A stretch of DNA of 64,000 nucleotides from Vibrio algivorus (GTDB lineage: Bacteria; Pseudomonadota; Gammaproteobacteria; Enterobacterales; Vibrionaceae): contig NZ_AP018679.1 in NCBI RefSeq assembly GCF_002218005.2, positions 868,001-932,000 on the forward strand. The letters run 5' to 3'. A model generated the notes under the pieces. The model was not told the DNA's origin, ran no database searches, and was given only the letters and a program-made list of their open reading frames with translations. Shown here piece after piece: positions 52,303 to 60,786 of this stretch. The position numbers were made by a program, and so were the translations under genes. How positions within the stretch are numbered: the stretch's first letter is position 1; each line of letters begins with the position of its first letter.

Positions 52303-53937
52303 ATGCACAGCACTGAGGACCGTGAAACAGACATGCAATCCCAGCAATCGCGCGCGATTAATGTGGTTGGTGAATTATCAACAGAACAACAAAAGGCCAT
52401 TCTTTCTGAACCTGCTTTAGATTTTCTGAATGCCTTAGTGACTAAATTCAGCGCGCCATTAGAGCAAGCGCTACACCTAAGACGTGAACGTCAAAAGCAA
52501 TTTGATGCTGGTGAACTTCCTGATTTCCGTGAAGACACCAAAAACATTCGTGAAGATAAAAACTGGAAAGTCGCTCCGATCCCAAAAACATTGCAGGATC
52601 GTCGAGTAGAAATCACTGGCCCAGTTGATCGCAAGATGGTGATTAATGCTCTCAATTCAGGGGCAAAAATCTTCATGTGCTGTTTTGAAGATGCGTCTTC
52701 TCCGACGTGGGAGAACATGCTAGATGGGCAAGTCAATTTACGTGATGCCAATGCTGGCATCATCAGTTACTACGATGAGAAAAAAGATAAACAATATGAC
52801 CTAGTTGCAGAGCCTGCACAATTATTGGCTCGCCCTCGTGGTTTGCACCTACCTGAGCGTCATATTGAATATAACGGCCAGCCAATTGCTGGTTGTTTAA
52901 TGGATTTTGCTTTGTACTTCTTCCATAACTACCAAACTCGCGCTCAGCAAGGCGAAGGCGTGTACTACTACATTCCTAAGTTAGAAAGTATGGAAGAAGC
53001 CAAATGGTGGGATGATGTTTTCCGCTTTACGGAAGAGTACTTCAAGGTAGAAATTGGCACTATTCGCGCAACAGTATTAATTGAAACTCTTCCTGCGGTA
53101 TTCCAAATGGAAGAGATGTTGTATGTGATGCGTGATCATATTGTGGCCATGAACTGTGGCCGCTGGGATTACATTTTCAGCTACATCAAGACATTGAAAA
53201 ATCACAAAGACCGCATCTTGCCAGACCGCCATAGTGTAGGTATGGACAAACCGTTCTTGAACGCTTACAGCCAGCTATTGGTGAAAACTTGTCACGCTCG
53301 TGGCGCCTTAGCAATGGGCGGTATGTCAGCCTTTATTCCAAATTCCGATCCTGCGGTTATGCAGCAGGTACTGACCAAGGTTGAAGAAGATAAAAACCGT
53401 GAATCTTCTAACGGTCATGATGGTACTTGGGTTGCCCATCCGAAGTTAGTTGATGTGGCAATGGAGATTTTTGATAACAAATTGGGTGGGCAAGTCAATC
53501 AAATGGATTTTGACAGCAGCCATGTAGGTAACATTACTGCAGAACAATTACTCGCACCATGTGAAGGGCCACGTAATGAAGAAGGCTTACGTAAAAATAT
53601 TCGTATCGCACTTTATTACATCGAAGCTTGGATCAGCGGTGTAGGTTGTGTACCAATCTACGGCCTAATGGAAGATGCAGCAACGGCAGAAATCTCTCGC
53701 GCTAGCATCTGGCAGTGGATTAAACACGGCGTAAAACTAGACGATGGCCAAGTGGTAACAGAGGAGTATTTCCGAACTCTGTTGGCAGAAGAGTTAATTA
53801 CAATTAAACAAGAAGTTGGCGAGCAACGTTATGCTCAAGGACGATTTGAAGAAACGGCCAAGATGTTCGATACCTTATCGACCCAAGACGATTTTGCAGA
53901 GTTCTTGACTCTACCGAGCTACCCGCTTCTTTGTTAA
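52303..53937 (+). CDS. aceB: Malate synthase A
   Basis: The product has 544 residues. It condenses glyoxylate with acetyl-CoA to malate. Signatures are PVDRKMVINALNSGAKIFMCCFEDASSPTWENMLDGQ, RPRGLHLPERH, the catalytic stretch RATVLIETLPAVFQMEEMLY and GRWDYIFSYIKT, and GTWVAHPKLVDVAMEIFD. The size and motifs are those of isoform A, not the longer GlcB isoform. AAGGAG lies 6 bases before the ATG at 52303, so the 28 extra upstream codons are not used. It is divergent from gcl and not followed by isocitrate lyase, so it probably serves glyoxylate released by purine or glycolate breakdown. Confidence 0.93.
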   Translation: MHSTEDRETDMQSQQSRAINVVGELSTEQQKAILSEPALDFLNALVTKFSAPLEQALHLRRERQKQFDAGELPDFREDTKNIREDKNWKVAPIPKTLQDRRVEITGPVDRKMVINALNSGAKIFMCCFEDASSPTWENMLDGQVNLRDANAGIISYYDEKKDKQYDLVAEPAQLLARPRGLHLPERHIEYNGQPIAGCLMDFALYFFHNYQTRAQQGEGVYYYIPKLESMEEAKWWDDVFRFTEEYFKVEIGTIRATVLIETLPAVFQMEEMLYVMRDHIVAMNCGRWDYIFSYIKTLKNHKDRILPDRHSVGMDKPFLNAYSQLLVKTCHARGALAMGGMSAFIPNSDPAVMQQVLTKVEEDKNRESSNGHDGTWVAHPKLVDVAMEIFDNKLGGQVNQMDFDSSHVGNITAEQLLAPCEGPRNEEGLRKNIRIALYYIEAWISGVGCVPIYGLMEDAATAEISRASIWQWIKHGVKLDDGQVVTEEYFRTLLAEELITIKQEVGEQRYAQGRFEETAKMFDTLSTQDDFAEFLTLPSYPLLC

Positions 53938-54005
53938 TAACCACAACTTACAATCACTCTCTGCTCTAATCGAGCCAAGTATGTGAGCAGGGAGTTTTTG
54001 TAAGT

Positions 54006-54108
54006 TATACCAATCAAATTAATTCGCTGATTAGAAATTGCGAAGCAAAATGCCGTTATCTAGGCTTTTCGCAAGCAATAATAATCAGATAAATAGTGCG
54101 ATTGGTAT
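54006..54108. repeat. Palindromic repeat family D, long form
   Basis: The ends ATACCAATCAAATTAATT and GCGATTGGTAT are inverted. Inner arms CTGATTAG and TAATCAG also pair, so the whole 103-bp unit can fold. It lies between malate synthase and the GlcG-like gene. Confidence 0.7.
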
Positions 54109-54130
54109 TTATTAATAGAGGATTCTGATC

Positions 54131-54559
54131 ATGAGTTTGACACTGCAACAAGCATTAAGTATCACCCAAGGTGCGTTTAGCACCGCATTAGACTTAAAAA
54201 GTGCTCCACTCACTGTGGCTGTTTTAGACAGTGGTGGCAAACTGGTTTCCCTACAACGGCAAGACGGCTCTAGCATGATGCGGCCAGATATTGCCATTGC
54301 AAAAGCATGGGGAGCCCTTGCATTAGGATGCTCATCTAGAAAATTGGCACAAGATGCTGATGTCCGGCCAGCTTTTATTTCAGCCATTAATGTACTGGCT
54401 CATGGTAATATGGTTCCTGTTCCAGGCGGTGTGCTAATTCGTAACGAATCAAATCTGGTTTTAGGTGCTGTAGGTATCAGTGGTGATTTATCAGATTTAG
54501 ATGAAAAATGTGCTCTGGAAGGCATTTTGCATGCAAAGTTGTATTCATCTGACACTTAG
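54131..54559 (+). CDS. GlcG/HbpS-like protein (haem-degrading domain family)
   Basis: The 142-residue product belongs to the DUF336/GlcG family. SLTLQQALSITQGAFSTALDLKSAPLTVAVLDSGGKLVSLQRQDGSSMMRPDIAIAKAWGALALG is the usual family opening, and VPVPGGVLIRNESNLVLGAVGISG the usual close. Members accompany glycolate (glcDEFG) and allantoin loci; HbpS binds haem and PduO-like relatives act on cobalamin. A catalytic role here is unknown. AGAGGA lies about 8 bases before the ATG. It stands between malate synthase and the GntR gene and may be co-transcribed with both. Confidence 0.88.
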   Translation: MSLTLQQALSITQGAFSTALDLKSAPLTVAVLDSGGKLVSLQRQDGSSMMRPDIAIAKAWGALALGCSSRKLAQDADVRPAFISAINVLAHGNMVPVPGGVLIRNESNLVLGAVGISGDLSDLDEKCALEGILHAKLYSSDT

Positions 54560-54575
54560 ATAAACTAAGGTCTAT

Positions 54576-54585
54576 AATGTACAAT
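54576..54585. promoter_or_regulatory. GntR-type operator candidate before gntR
   Basis: AATGTACAAT has the palindromic core TTGTACA/TGTACAA and lies about 50 bp upstream of the GntR gene. It fits autoregulation. Confidence 0.45.
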
Positions 54586-54633
54586 CTATGGGCGTTGTTA
54601 TTCTATACCCACCACTTTTCAGCAGATTAGGCC

Positions 54634-55368
54634 ATGACTAAATTAACTAAGTTATCGAATACCAAAATTCAAGCGAAAGCCAATAATCAAACTCAAGATG
54701 ATGTGGTGTACTGCCACATCTTTGATGCGATTCTAGAGCAACGCTTACCTCCTAGCACCAAACTTAATGAAGAATCGTTAAGTGAGATTTTTGGTGTTAG
54801 CCGAACTATTATTCGTCGTGCATTATTACGTCTATCTTTAGAGCAAGTCGTCGATATCAAACCTAACCGCGGCGCGACGGTTTCTGCTCCAACCATAGAT
54901 GAAGCAACTCAAATTCTAAAAGCACGTGAAATTGCAGAGCTCGCGGTAACAGAACTAGCAACCGAAAACTGCAACCCTCAACAAATGCAAGTTTTACGTA
55001 ATCTAGTGACTAGTGAAAACGAAGCAATTGCAAATGGCGATGTCGGTCGTGGTATTCGTTTATCCGGTGAGTTTCATATTGAGTTGGCTAAAATGGCAAA
55101 GAACGCACCGTTATTGCACTTCTTGCGCAGCCTTGTTTCTCAAACCTCGCTCTTAATTGCACAGTATGAAGGCAGTAATAACAGCAACTGTTCTCAAGAT
55201 GAACACACCAACCTACTCAATGCAATTGAAGCCGGTGATAAGCAAACCGCTATTCATCTAATGGAACATCACTTACAACACATCAAAGCTAACCTAAACT
55301 TAACCGATGATGCAACTTCTAGCGATTTGCATGTCGTGTTTTCAAATGTCATTCGCTCACGTGCATAA
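54634..55368 (+). CDS. GntR-family regulator, FCD subgroup
   Basis: The 244-residue product has a winged helix-turn-helix in residues 25-95 (YCHIFDAILEQRLPPSTKLNEESLSEIFGVSRTIIRRALLRLSLEQVVDIKPNRGATVSAP). A C-terminal FCD domain follows with metal-site histidines in HIELAKMAKNAPLL and DEHTNLLNAIEAGD plus HLMEHHLQHI. FCD regulators sense small carboxylic acids. The position next to glyoxylate genes and the repeated TGTACA sites suggest that it represses gcl-hyi-glxR and malate synthase. The effector is not known. A strong terminator follows. Confidence 0.88.
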   Translation: MTKLTKLSNTKIQAKANNQTQDDVVYCHIFDAILEQRLPPSTKLNEESLSEIFGVSRTIIRRALLRLSLEQVVDIKPNRGATVSAPTIDEATQILKAREIAELAVTELATENCNPQQMQVLRNLVTSENEAIANGDVGRGIRLSGEFHIELAKMAKNAPLLHFLRSLVSQTSLLIAQYEGSNNSNCSQDEHTNLLNAIEAGDKQTAIHLMEHHLQHIKANLNLTDDATSSDLHVVFSNVIRSRA

Positions 55369-55404
55369 TCAAGCGTTTGCTTAGCAATATTCAATAGAAT
55401 GACT

Positions 55405-55435
55405 AAAGGCAGAGTTTAATCACTCTGCCTTTCTG
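55405..55435 (+). terminator. Rho-independent terminator after gntR
   Basis: AAAGGCAGAGT (55405-55415) pairs with ACTCTGCCTTT (55422-55432) across a six-base loop. It marks the end of the glyoxylate block. Confidence 0.8.
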
Positions 55436-55651
55436 ATTTTGTGGGAGAGGGATAAAGAGTCGTGTTAATGATCTTGAGCATTCTCTGAAAGTCGTTTTGG
55501 GGGGAAATTAGTTTCCGAAGATCAAACATTACCGATTCATTAATAACTGTAAGTATATAAGCTCGTTTAGCTAATTACCCGGTATCAATGGTAAAGATCA
55601 AGTTGATAAGGTTTTCTAATTTCAAAAGCATACCCCAATATGCTGACATCA

Positions 55652-58540
55652 TTATTTGGTTAGTTTTTTATTTAGCTTTTTCTCGATGTATTCAACACAG
55701 TATTTCTCTATTCTCCATTCTTCTTGAGAAGAGATATTGATATAGTTATTATTACTCATAATCCCTTTCATCATTCCACGATATCTATTTGAAAGAACTG
55801 GAGAGCTATTAGACCAACAGTTCAATGAGTATGATAGAAAATAAAAAGCCGAATCTTTTTCTTTTCTTTCTAATAGCACTTCAAATAACCATAACGATGC
55901 ATAGCCCAAATTTAACAACTTATTATATGGGTCTTTTTTAAAGATAAGATAAAAAGATTTATAGTAGCAAGTTAATGCATTGCCATATTCTTTCTTTATA
56001 GACAGGCACTTACCAACATTACCTAACTGCGTACTTTCATCATCATCAAGAATACTATTGGTATCAGTCAGCTCATTAAGATCTTTATTTTTTAGGAAGA
56101 AATCCAATGCTTTATCCACATCTTCTCTGTTCTCACTATCTCTATGAGACAAAGCAAGAGTATGGTTTATTTGATAATTATCTTCTTGTCCAGCGCGCTT
56201 CAACAAATAATTAGCTTCCTCACAAACATTTATTGCATCTCTATATTTCTTATTAAACCAAAAATCATAAGCTTTTATTTCACACAATTGAATATAGTTA
56301 CTTTCTTTCTGTTCTATTATAGATGAATAACTATCAATTATGTAACTTGATAAAGCAGAGTCACCAAATTCAACACTTGACTTAGCAGTGCATTTTATTA
56401 ATGCTTCAATACCTGTAATTTTTGAAATGGATTTCTTACTCCATGTAATGCTTCTAAACAACAAGTCAGAAACACGCAAATACTCTTCAATATAACCAGC
56501 TGAACACATTGATTCTTGTACATCTAGCAAACTGCTAACCGCACTTTGATAATCTTGTGCATTAATTGATAATTCAGCTTTTTTCGTAAAATTAGTGAAC
56601 TCTTGAAAGCTAAGGTTTACACTTAACTTTTCCTTTAAAATTACAACCCATTTGTCATAAAACTTGACTAGATAAGATATGTATTTATTTCTTTCTGAAG
56701 GTGGGTAATTTGTGGTTACAAACTCTTTAACCAATGGATGTAATTCAATGTAATCACTATTCCTCTTTTCTACAATTAAGTTGAAGCTATATAAAGACTT
56801 TAACGCTCGTTGGTAATTTTTATAATTAAGCTCATCACGTAGAATTTCTGAGTAATCTTCTTTCGTTTCTGCTACAACTGACTCAGCTAGGGTTCTCAGC
56901 ACTAACTTGTCTCGATCATGCAAAGAATTCCATACACTGCTCAAAACATTCTTTGAAAGGATTGATGTATCATTTTGATTTATTTTACTACCATTGCCTA
57001 TCGATTCTAGAAAATTAACTAATGCAGACTCACCTTTTTTAGAATGCGCTATTATTAGGCTCAACCATAGAGCATGCCCTTTGGTTAAAGTAAACGATTC
57101 TTTTGCATAATTAATAATTTTTTCTTTTTTTATGCTCGAACCAGCTTTTAAAAAGTACTCAATTGTATTTTCTTCCGTTAAACCAGTTAAATTTAACTGA
57201 ATAAACCTTGGTTTAGCAAATTGAATAAACGGCCGACAAGTAAATATGAACTTGGAATTATGCTCAGTTGCCATAGACATTTCAAACAGTTCTCCCACTC
57301 CATTAGTAGGCTCAAAGTTTTCTAAATCAATATAACTATCTATATTATCTAATACAAAGACCGCCTTTTTATTACCAAGCTTTCTAAAAAATATCTGTAT
57401 TAACTCACTGTCAGAATGCCCAATTAGATCATTAACTGTAGAGTTAGGGCTGACATTTAATATCATTGATATTATCTTATGCTGAAACTTATGCTCTTGC
57501 TCCTTAAAGTCTTTCCATTCAGCAATGTCATAACTGTCCTCATGTTTGAGGTATTGAGATGCTAGCGCAGATTTACCCCCACCGCCAATCCCTGTAATGA
57601 AAACAACTTTAAAATAGTCAGACTTAAGAGTTTCTAGTTCTTCAACTCTACCTACCCAGCCAGTTACTTCTGGTGCAATATCACTCCCATCAATCTCTTT
57701 AGAAAGTAAAGACTCTTGTCTCTCTATTTTATCTACAGTTGCAGGTTGAGATTTAGGGTTATTAACTTCTGCTAGTTTGTCTAAAAAAATAGACAAATTA
57801 TTATAATTCTTGATATTGACACATTCGATATTTGGGATTTTTTTATCTTCAAAGTTTCGAATAACACTTTGACTATCTGACACAAAAAAGTGATTAGGCC
57901 CAAATGAATTCTGTAATTCAGAAATATTATCAAATAACTCTGTTACATACGGATCCGAGAACGAAAAGCCAATAAAAAGGACATTATATGTTGAGAATAT
58001 CTTTTTTAACTGAAAAGTTGAAAACCTTTCATAGCTATACAAATCCTCATACTGCGCGCTAAATATAATACAGTTATCGACTTGCTGAATATCACCATGA
58101 ATCTTTAGAACAAAATTACTATTTGAATCTATCTTGCTAAGGTTATAGTCACTAGATTGTGTGACTACATTTACATCAACATTTCCTTCAATTAACTTGT
58201 CAAAATTAGTAGTGACAAATCGACTACTAATTAACCCTATTTTCTTATGGAGTTCGCTGATTTTTTTTTGAGAAAGCTTATTTTCAAAGAAATCAAATAT
58301 TCTCTTTTTTTCATTTTTAACTTTATCCAACACTTCTAAAGGCTCAAGAATCCCAGAATCAAGAGCATCAATATAAGCAGATGCTTTATTTATATATTCT
58401 TTATTATGTTCAAGAAGCTCAATAACTATATCCTTCCAATTGGGCAAACCACAATTTACAGATAGACCTGCGCCAACGAAAATGACCAACTTATTATTTT
58501 TTACTGCTTCATTTAGCTCTTGAGGTACTTCAAACTTCAT
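55652..58540 (-). CDS. SIR2-STAND-TPR protein, candidate phage-defence factor
   Basis: The 962-residue protein has three parts. Residues 1-255 are a SIR2-like domain with the NAD loop FVGAGLS (23-27), TTNFDK with Asn112 and KIHGD with His148, the usual NAD-cleaving residues. Residues 295-640 are a STAND NTPase of NB-ARC type: Walker A TGIGGGGKSALA (317-325), Walker B AVFVLDNID (393-401), sensor FTCRPF (433-438) and a winged-helix region. Residues 650-960 are helical, TPR-like repeats, probably the sensor. SIR2-STAND proteins of this layout (Avs5-like and relatives) recognise phage proteins and then deplete NAD. The gene is AT-rich, uses a weak ribosome binding site, and lies alone between gntR and an adenosine deaminase gene. 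A run of nine A on the coding strand occurs at 58261-58269. The defence role is inferred from architecture only. Confidence 0.85.
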   Translation of the reverse strand: MKFEVPQELNEAVKNNKLVIFVGAGLSVNCGLPNWKDIVIELLEHNKEYINKASAYIDALDSGILEPLEVLDKVKNEKKRIFDFFENKLSQKKISELHKKIGLISSRFVTTNFDKLIEGNVDVNVVTQSSDYNLSKIDSNSNFVLKIHGDIQQVDNCIIFSAQYEDLYSYERFSTFQLKKIFSTYNVLFIGFSFSDPYVTELFDNISELQNSFGPNHFFVSDSQSVIRNFEDKKIPNIECVNIKNYNNLSIFLDKLAEVNNPKSQPATVDKIERQESLLSKEIDGSDIAPEVTGWVGRVEELETLKSDYFKVVFITGIGGGGKSALASQYLKHEDSYDIAEWKDFKEQEHKFQHKIISMILNVSPNSTVNDLIGHSDSELIQIFFRKLGNKKAVFVLDNIDSYIDLENFEPTNGVGELFEMSMATEHNSKFIFTCRPFIQFAKPRFIQLNLTGLTEENTIEYFLKAGSSIKKEKIINYAKESFTLTKGHALWLSLIIAHSKKGESALVNFLESIGNGSKINQNDTSILSKNVLSSVWNSLHDRDKLVLRTLAESVVAETKEDYSEILRDELNYKNYQRALKSLYSFNLIVEKRNSDYIELHPLVKEFVTTNYPPSERNKYISYLVKFYDKWVVILKEKLSVNLSFQEFTNFTKKAELSINAQDYQSAVSSLLDVQESMCSAGYIEEYLRVSDLLFRSITWSKKSISKITGIEALIKCTAKSSVEFGDSALSSYIIDSYSSIIEQKESNYIQLCEIKAYDFWFNKKYRDAINVCEEANYLLKRAGQEDNYQINHTLALSHRDSENREDVDKALDFFLKNKDLNELTDTNSILDDDESTQLGNVGKCLSIKKEYGNALTCYYKSFYLIFKKDPYNKLLNLGYASLWLFEVLLERKEKDSAFYFLSYSLNCWSNSSPVLSNRYRGMMKGIMSNNNYINISSQEEWRIEKYCVEYIEKKLNKKLTK

Positions 58541-58823
58541 CTTCTTACACAGCTCTTAAGTCAAAATTGAACACATTGGCTCTATAGCCTTTATATTGTG
58601 CATTATGCTAACACAGTCTCATGTAAGTTGCGTAGATTGCCTCAATAGACTTGTGGAGTAGGCATTATTTTAGGGGATAAATACGTCCCATTAACTACTA
58701 ACAAACTACATAATTAAGATATAATTTGTTCTCAAATTTTTCTCCTTCCCCAGATAAAAAATATAAACCAAATATGTAATGCTTAGACTGTGATGGAAAA
58801 ATACCCTATCTCGGAATGCGGCA
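58541..58823. other. AT-rich non-coding DNA upstream of the SIR2-STAND gene
   Basis: No gene is seen on either strand. The promoter of the SIR2-STAND gene must lie at the left end of this stretch. It has no recognised insertion sequence. Confidence 0.4.
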
Positions 58824-58984
58824 TCAATAAGTCATTCACATCCCCCCCCCTCCTTTGGCTGTAAATCTTAATACCAAATATTTTTCATTGGTAAAGGGAG
58901 GGAGTTATTTGTGATCGCTTGTTGTTTAGTGGTATCTGCGTAAAGAAAAAACATTCCAATATTGCGCGCGTGATTAGTAGATTC
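58824..58984. repeat. Repeat family C, copy 2
   Basis: The unit has a run of nine C (58842-58850) and the shared blocks GGCTGTAAATCTT, TATTTTTCATTGGTAAAGGG, AGGGAGTTATTTGTGATCGC and GTTTAGTGGTAT. It ends ATTAGTAGATT like copy 1, which ends ATAAGTAGATT. Confidence 0.8.
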
Positions 58985-59168
58985 CGGCTCTCGCTTAGGC
59001 TCGGTTGGAATGACGCGCTAATAATGTGCGGTGAATCTTAGGTAGATACTGCAACTACAAGCGACAAAGACTAGCTCTTCCCCTTGGTAGATGATGTCAC
59101 TTGGCAGCAGAAGTCGATATAAGGGGAAGCGGGGATAGGGTTGGTTACGCCAAACTACTTTGAGGCAC
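58985..59168. other. Non-coding DNA between repeat C copies 2 and 3
   Basis: No gene is seen. A GGAATGACGCG block resembles the palindrome between xdhB and xdhC. CTCTTCCCCTTGG and AAGGGGAAGCGG can pair within the stretch. Confidence 0.4.
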
Positions 59169-59270
59169 CAAATAAGTAACTCACATCAACCCTCCCCCCC
59201 CTCCCTTGGCTGTAAATCTTGCTGCCAAGTATTTTTCATTGGTAAAGGGAGGGAGTTATTTGTGATCGCA
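59169..59270. repeat. Repeat family C, copy 3 (shortened)
   Basis: It shares CTCACATCAACCCTCC, GGCTGTAAATCTTGCTGCC and GGTAAAGGGAGGGAG with copy 1. It stops at GTGATCGC, so the right 60 bases found in copies 1 and 2 are missing. Confidence 0.75.
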
Positions 59271-59340
59271 ACCTTTTGGTCGAAGAGTTTATTACTCTCC
59301 GTGGGTTTTCATTACGTTTTTTATTATAGGTAACTTGGCA

Positions 59341-60489
59341 TTACTTATAATGTAAACGATTTTGTAAGCGAGCTTTCAATGCACCATCAACTAAACCTGC
59401 TGCATGAACTTCTAAATCACGCCAATCTTGCTCAGTAAACGCTTGGTAGGTTTTATCAATTAAGCCTTGTTTCATTTCATCCGACACAAACGCCGCTTCT
59501 AAAGCACATAACGTAACATCTAATAATTCCACACGATTAAAGCCAAAGACCGTTTGTGCTATATGGTATTCCTTAGCGACATCTGTACCAAACAAACCCG
59601 CATCATCGGTATTAATCGACAAACGCACACCCTTTTCATACAAACGACGCAAAGGGTGATTATCGAGTTTTTGTTCAAACTCCGTGACCAAAATTCGGTT
59701 ACTGGTTGGAGCAACTTCTAAGGTAATGTTTTCTGCAATCAGTTGCTCAATCAGAGCGTCATCTTTAATTGCTGCAATACCATGACCAATACGTTTTGCG
59801 CCAAACTTTAAGGCATCACGAATGCTTTCAGGGCCACGGATTTCACCTGCATGATAAGACTTAGGCAATGGGATATTGTCCACCAGCTCATGAACGTAGA
59901 TGAAATCTTCAAATTCACCTGCCATCTCATTACCAGCAATATTGAAACCAGTGACAACTTCACGCGGGTTTTGCGCGATAAAGTCTACACTCAAATCAAG
60001 ATGTTCTAGACTTAAATGTCGTACACCACAGCCTTGCAGACGTGTTTCTGTACCATATTCATCTTTTACTTCATTAATTGCACGTTCAATGCCATCCATA
60101 AATTCGTGGTATTTATCTGCGTTCAACGACACCGTGCCATTTTCATCTTCTTCACAACATAAATGAAAAGCAGATGTGATCATTTCACAGTAGATCATCC
60201 CTTGTTGTGCATTGCGACTCAGGTAGTCTTTCATGATCAAGTAGTAGTCATCAGCATCACGGACTAGATCAGCGACGACATCATAAGCTTTTACAAACTC
60301 ACCAAAATCCGTTTCATCGTATTGATAACGGCCGTTCGGGAACTCAGCTTTATCATAAGCGCCATCGGCATAGAGAAAATCATCAGGCAATGACACTCCA
60401 TGTTTTTTAGCCAAGATCAAAGCCATTTCAGGCGTTACAGAACCTTCAATATGTTCATGTAAAATTACTTTAGGAAGCGTAGTAGTCAT
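59341..60489 (-). CDS. Adenosine deaminase family protein
   Basis: The 382-residue enzyme of the metal-dependent deaminase fold has zinc ligands H11 and H13 in LHEHIEGS, a catalytic region HAGEIRGPESI, IGHGIAA, and INTDDAGLFGT near residue 290. The family deaminates adenosine to inosine or adenine to hypoxanthine. Hypoxanthine would then be a substrate for the xdh system. It is longer than E. coli Add (333) and has HEHIEG where Add usually has HLDG, so it may be an Add-like paralogue. Inserted acidic stretches lie at residues 40-60 and 110-125. It is transcribed alone. Confidence 0.8.
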   Translation of the reverse strand: MTTTLPKVILHEHIEGSVTPEMALILAKKHGVSLPDDFLYADGAYDKAEFPNGRYQYDETDFGEFVKAYDVVADLVRDADDYYLIMKDYLSRNAQQGMIYCEMITSAFHLCCEEDENGTVSLNADKYHEFMDGIERAINEVKDEYGTETRLQGCGVRHLSLEHLDLSVDFIAQNPREVVTGFNIAGNEMAGEFEDFIYVHELVDNIPLPKSYHAGEIRGPESIRDALKFGAKRIGHGIAAIKDDALIEQLIAENITLEVAPTSNRILVTEFEQKLDNHPLRRLYEKGVRLSINTDDAGLFGTDVAKEYHIAQTVFGFNRVELLDVTLCALEAAFVSDEMKQGLIDKTYQAFTEQDWRDLEVHAAGLVDGALKARLQNRLHYK

Positions 60490-60731
60490 GATGTTATCTC
60501 TATTGATTAATCTATTTTTCGCACCTTACCGTGCCATTTTATTAATGCAACTGTAGAGTATTAAAAGTTACGTACTGAAACACAGCAAACGTTTTCGGTA
60601 CCGTTATTGAATATAGGTAAAAATCTAAGCTAGAGAACTTTCCTATTTTATTCCTAGGCTCATTTATCCTGTATCATAAAATAATTCTCTTCATGAACTT
60701 CATCTGCTAAGTCAAACTTACATTCAAGAAA

Positions 60732-60759
60732 AAAGCTCAGATGTTGCCACCTGAGCTTT
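60732..60759 (-). terminator. Rho-independent terminator of trhO
   Basis: AAAGCTCAG (60732-60740) pairs with CTGAGCTTT (60751-60759). On the minus strand the stem runs into TTTTTTC. Confidence 0.85.
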
Positions 60760-60786
60760 CAAACAAGGGCTATTTACACTGTAAAA

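Noticed and set aside
54006..54108. Repeat D as a possible second attC-like site
   Set aside because: It lacks the RYYYAAC and GTTRRRY core sites; its ends are ATACCAATC and GATTGGTAT.
58842..58850. Run of nine C as a phase-variation tract
   Set aside because: No gene or promoter is adjacent; it is part of repeat family C, where the C-run varies between copies.
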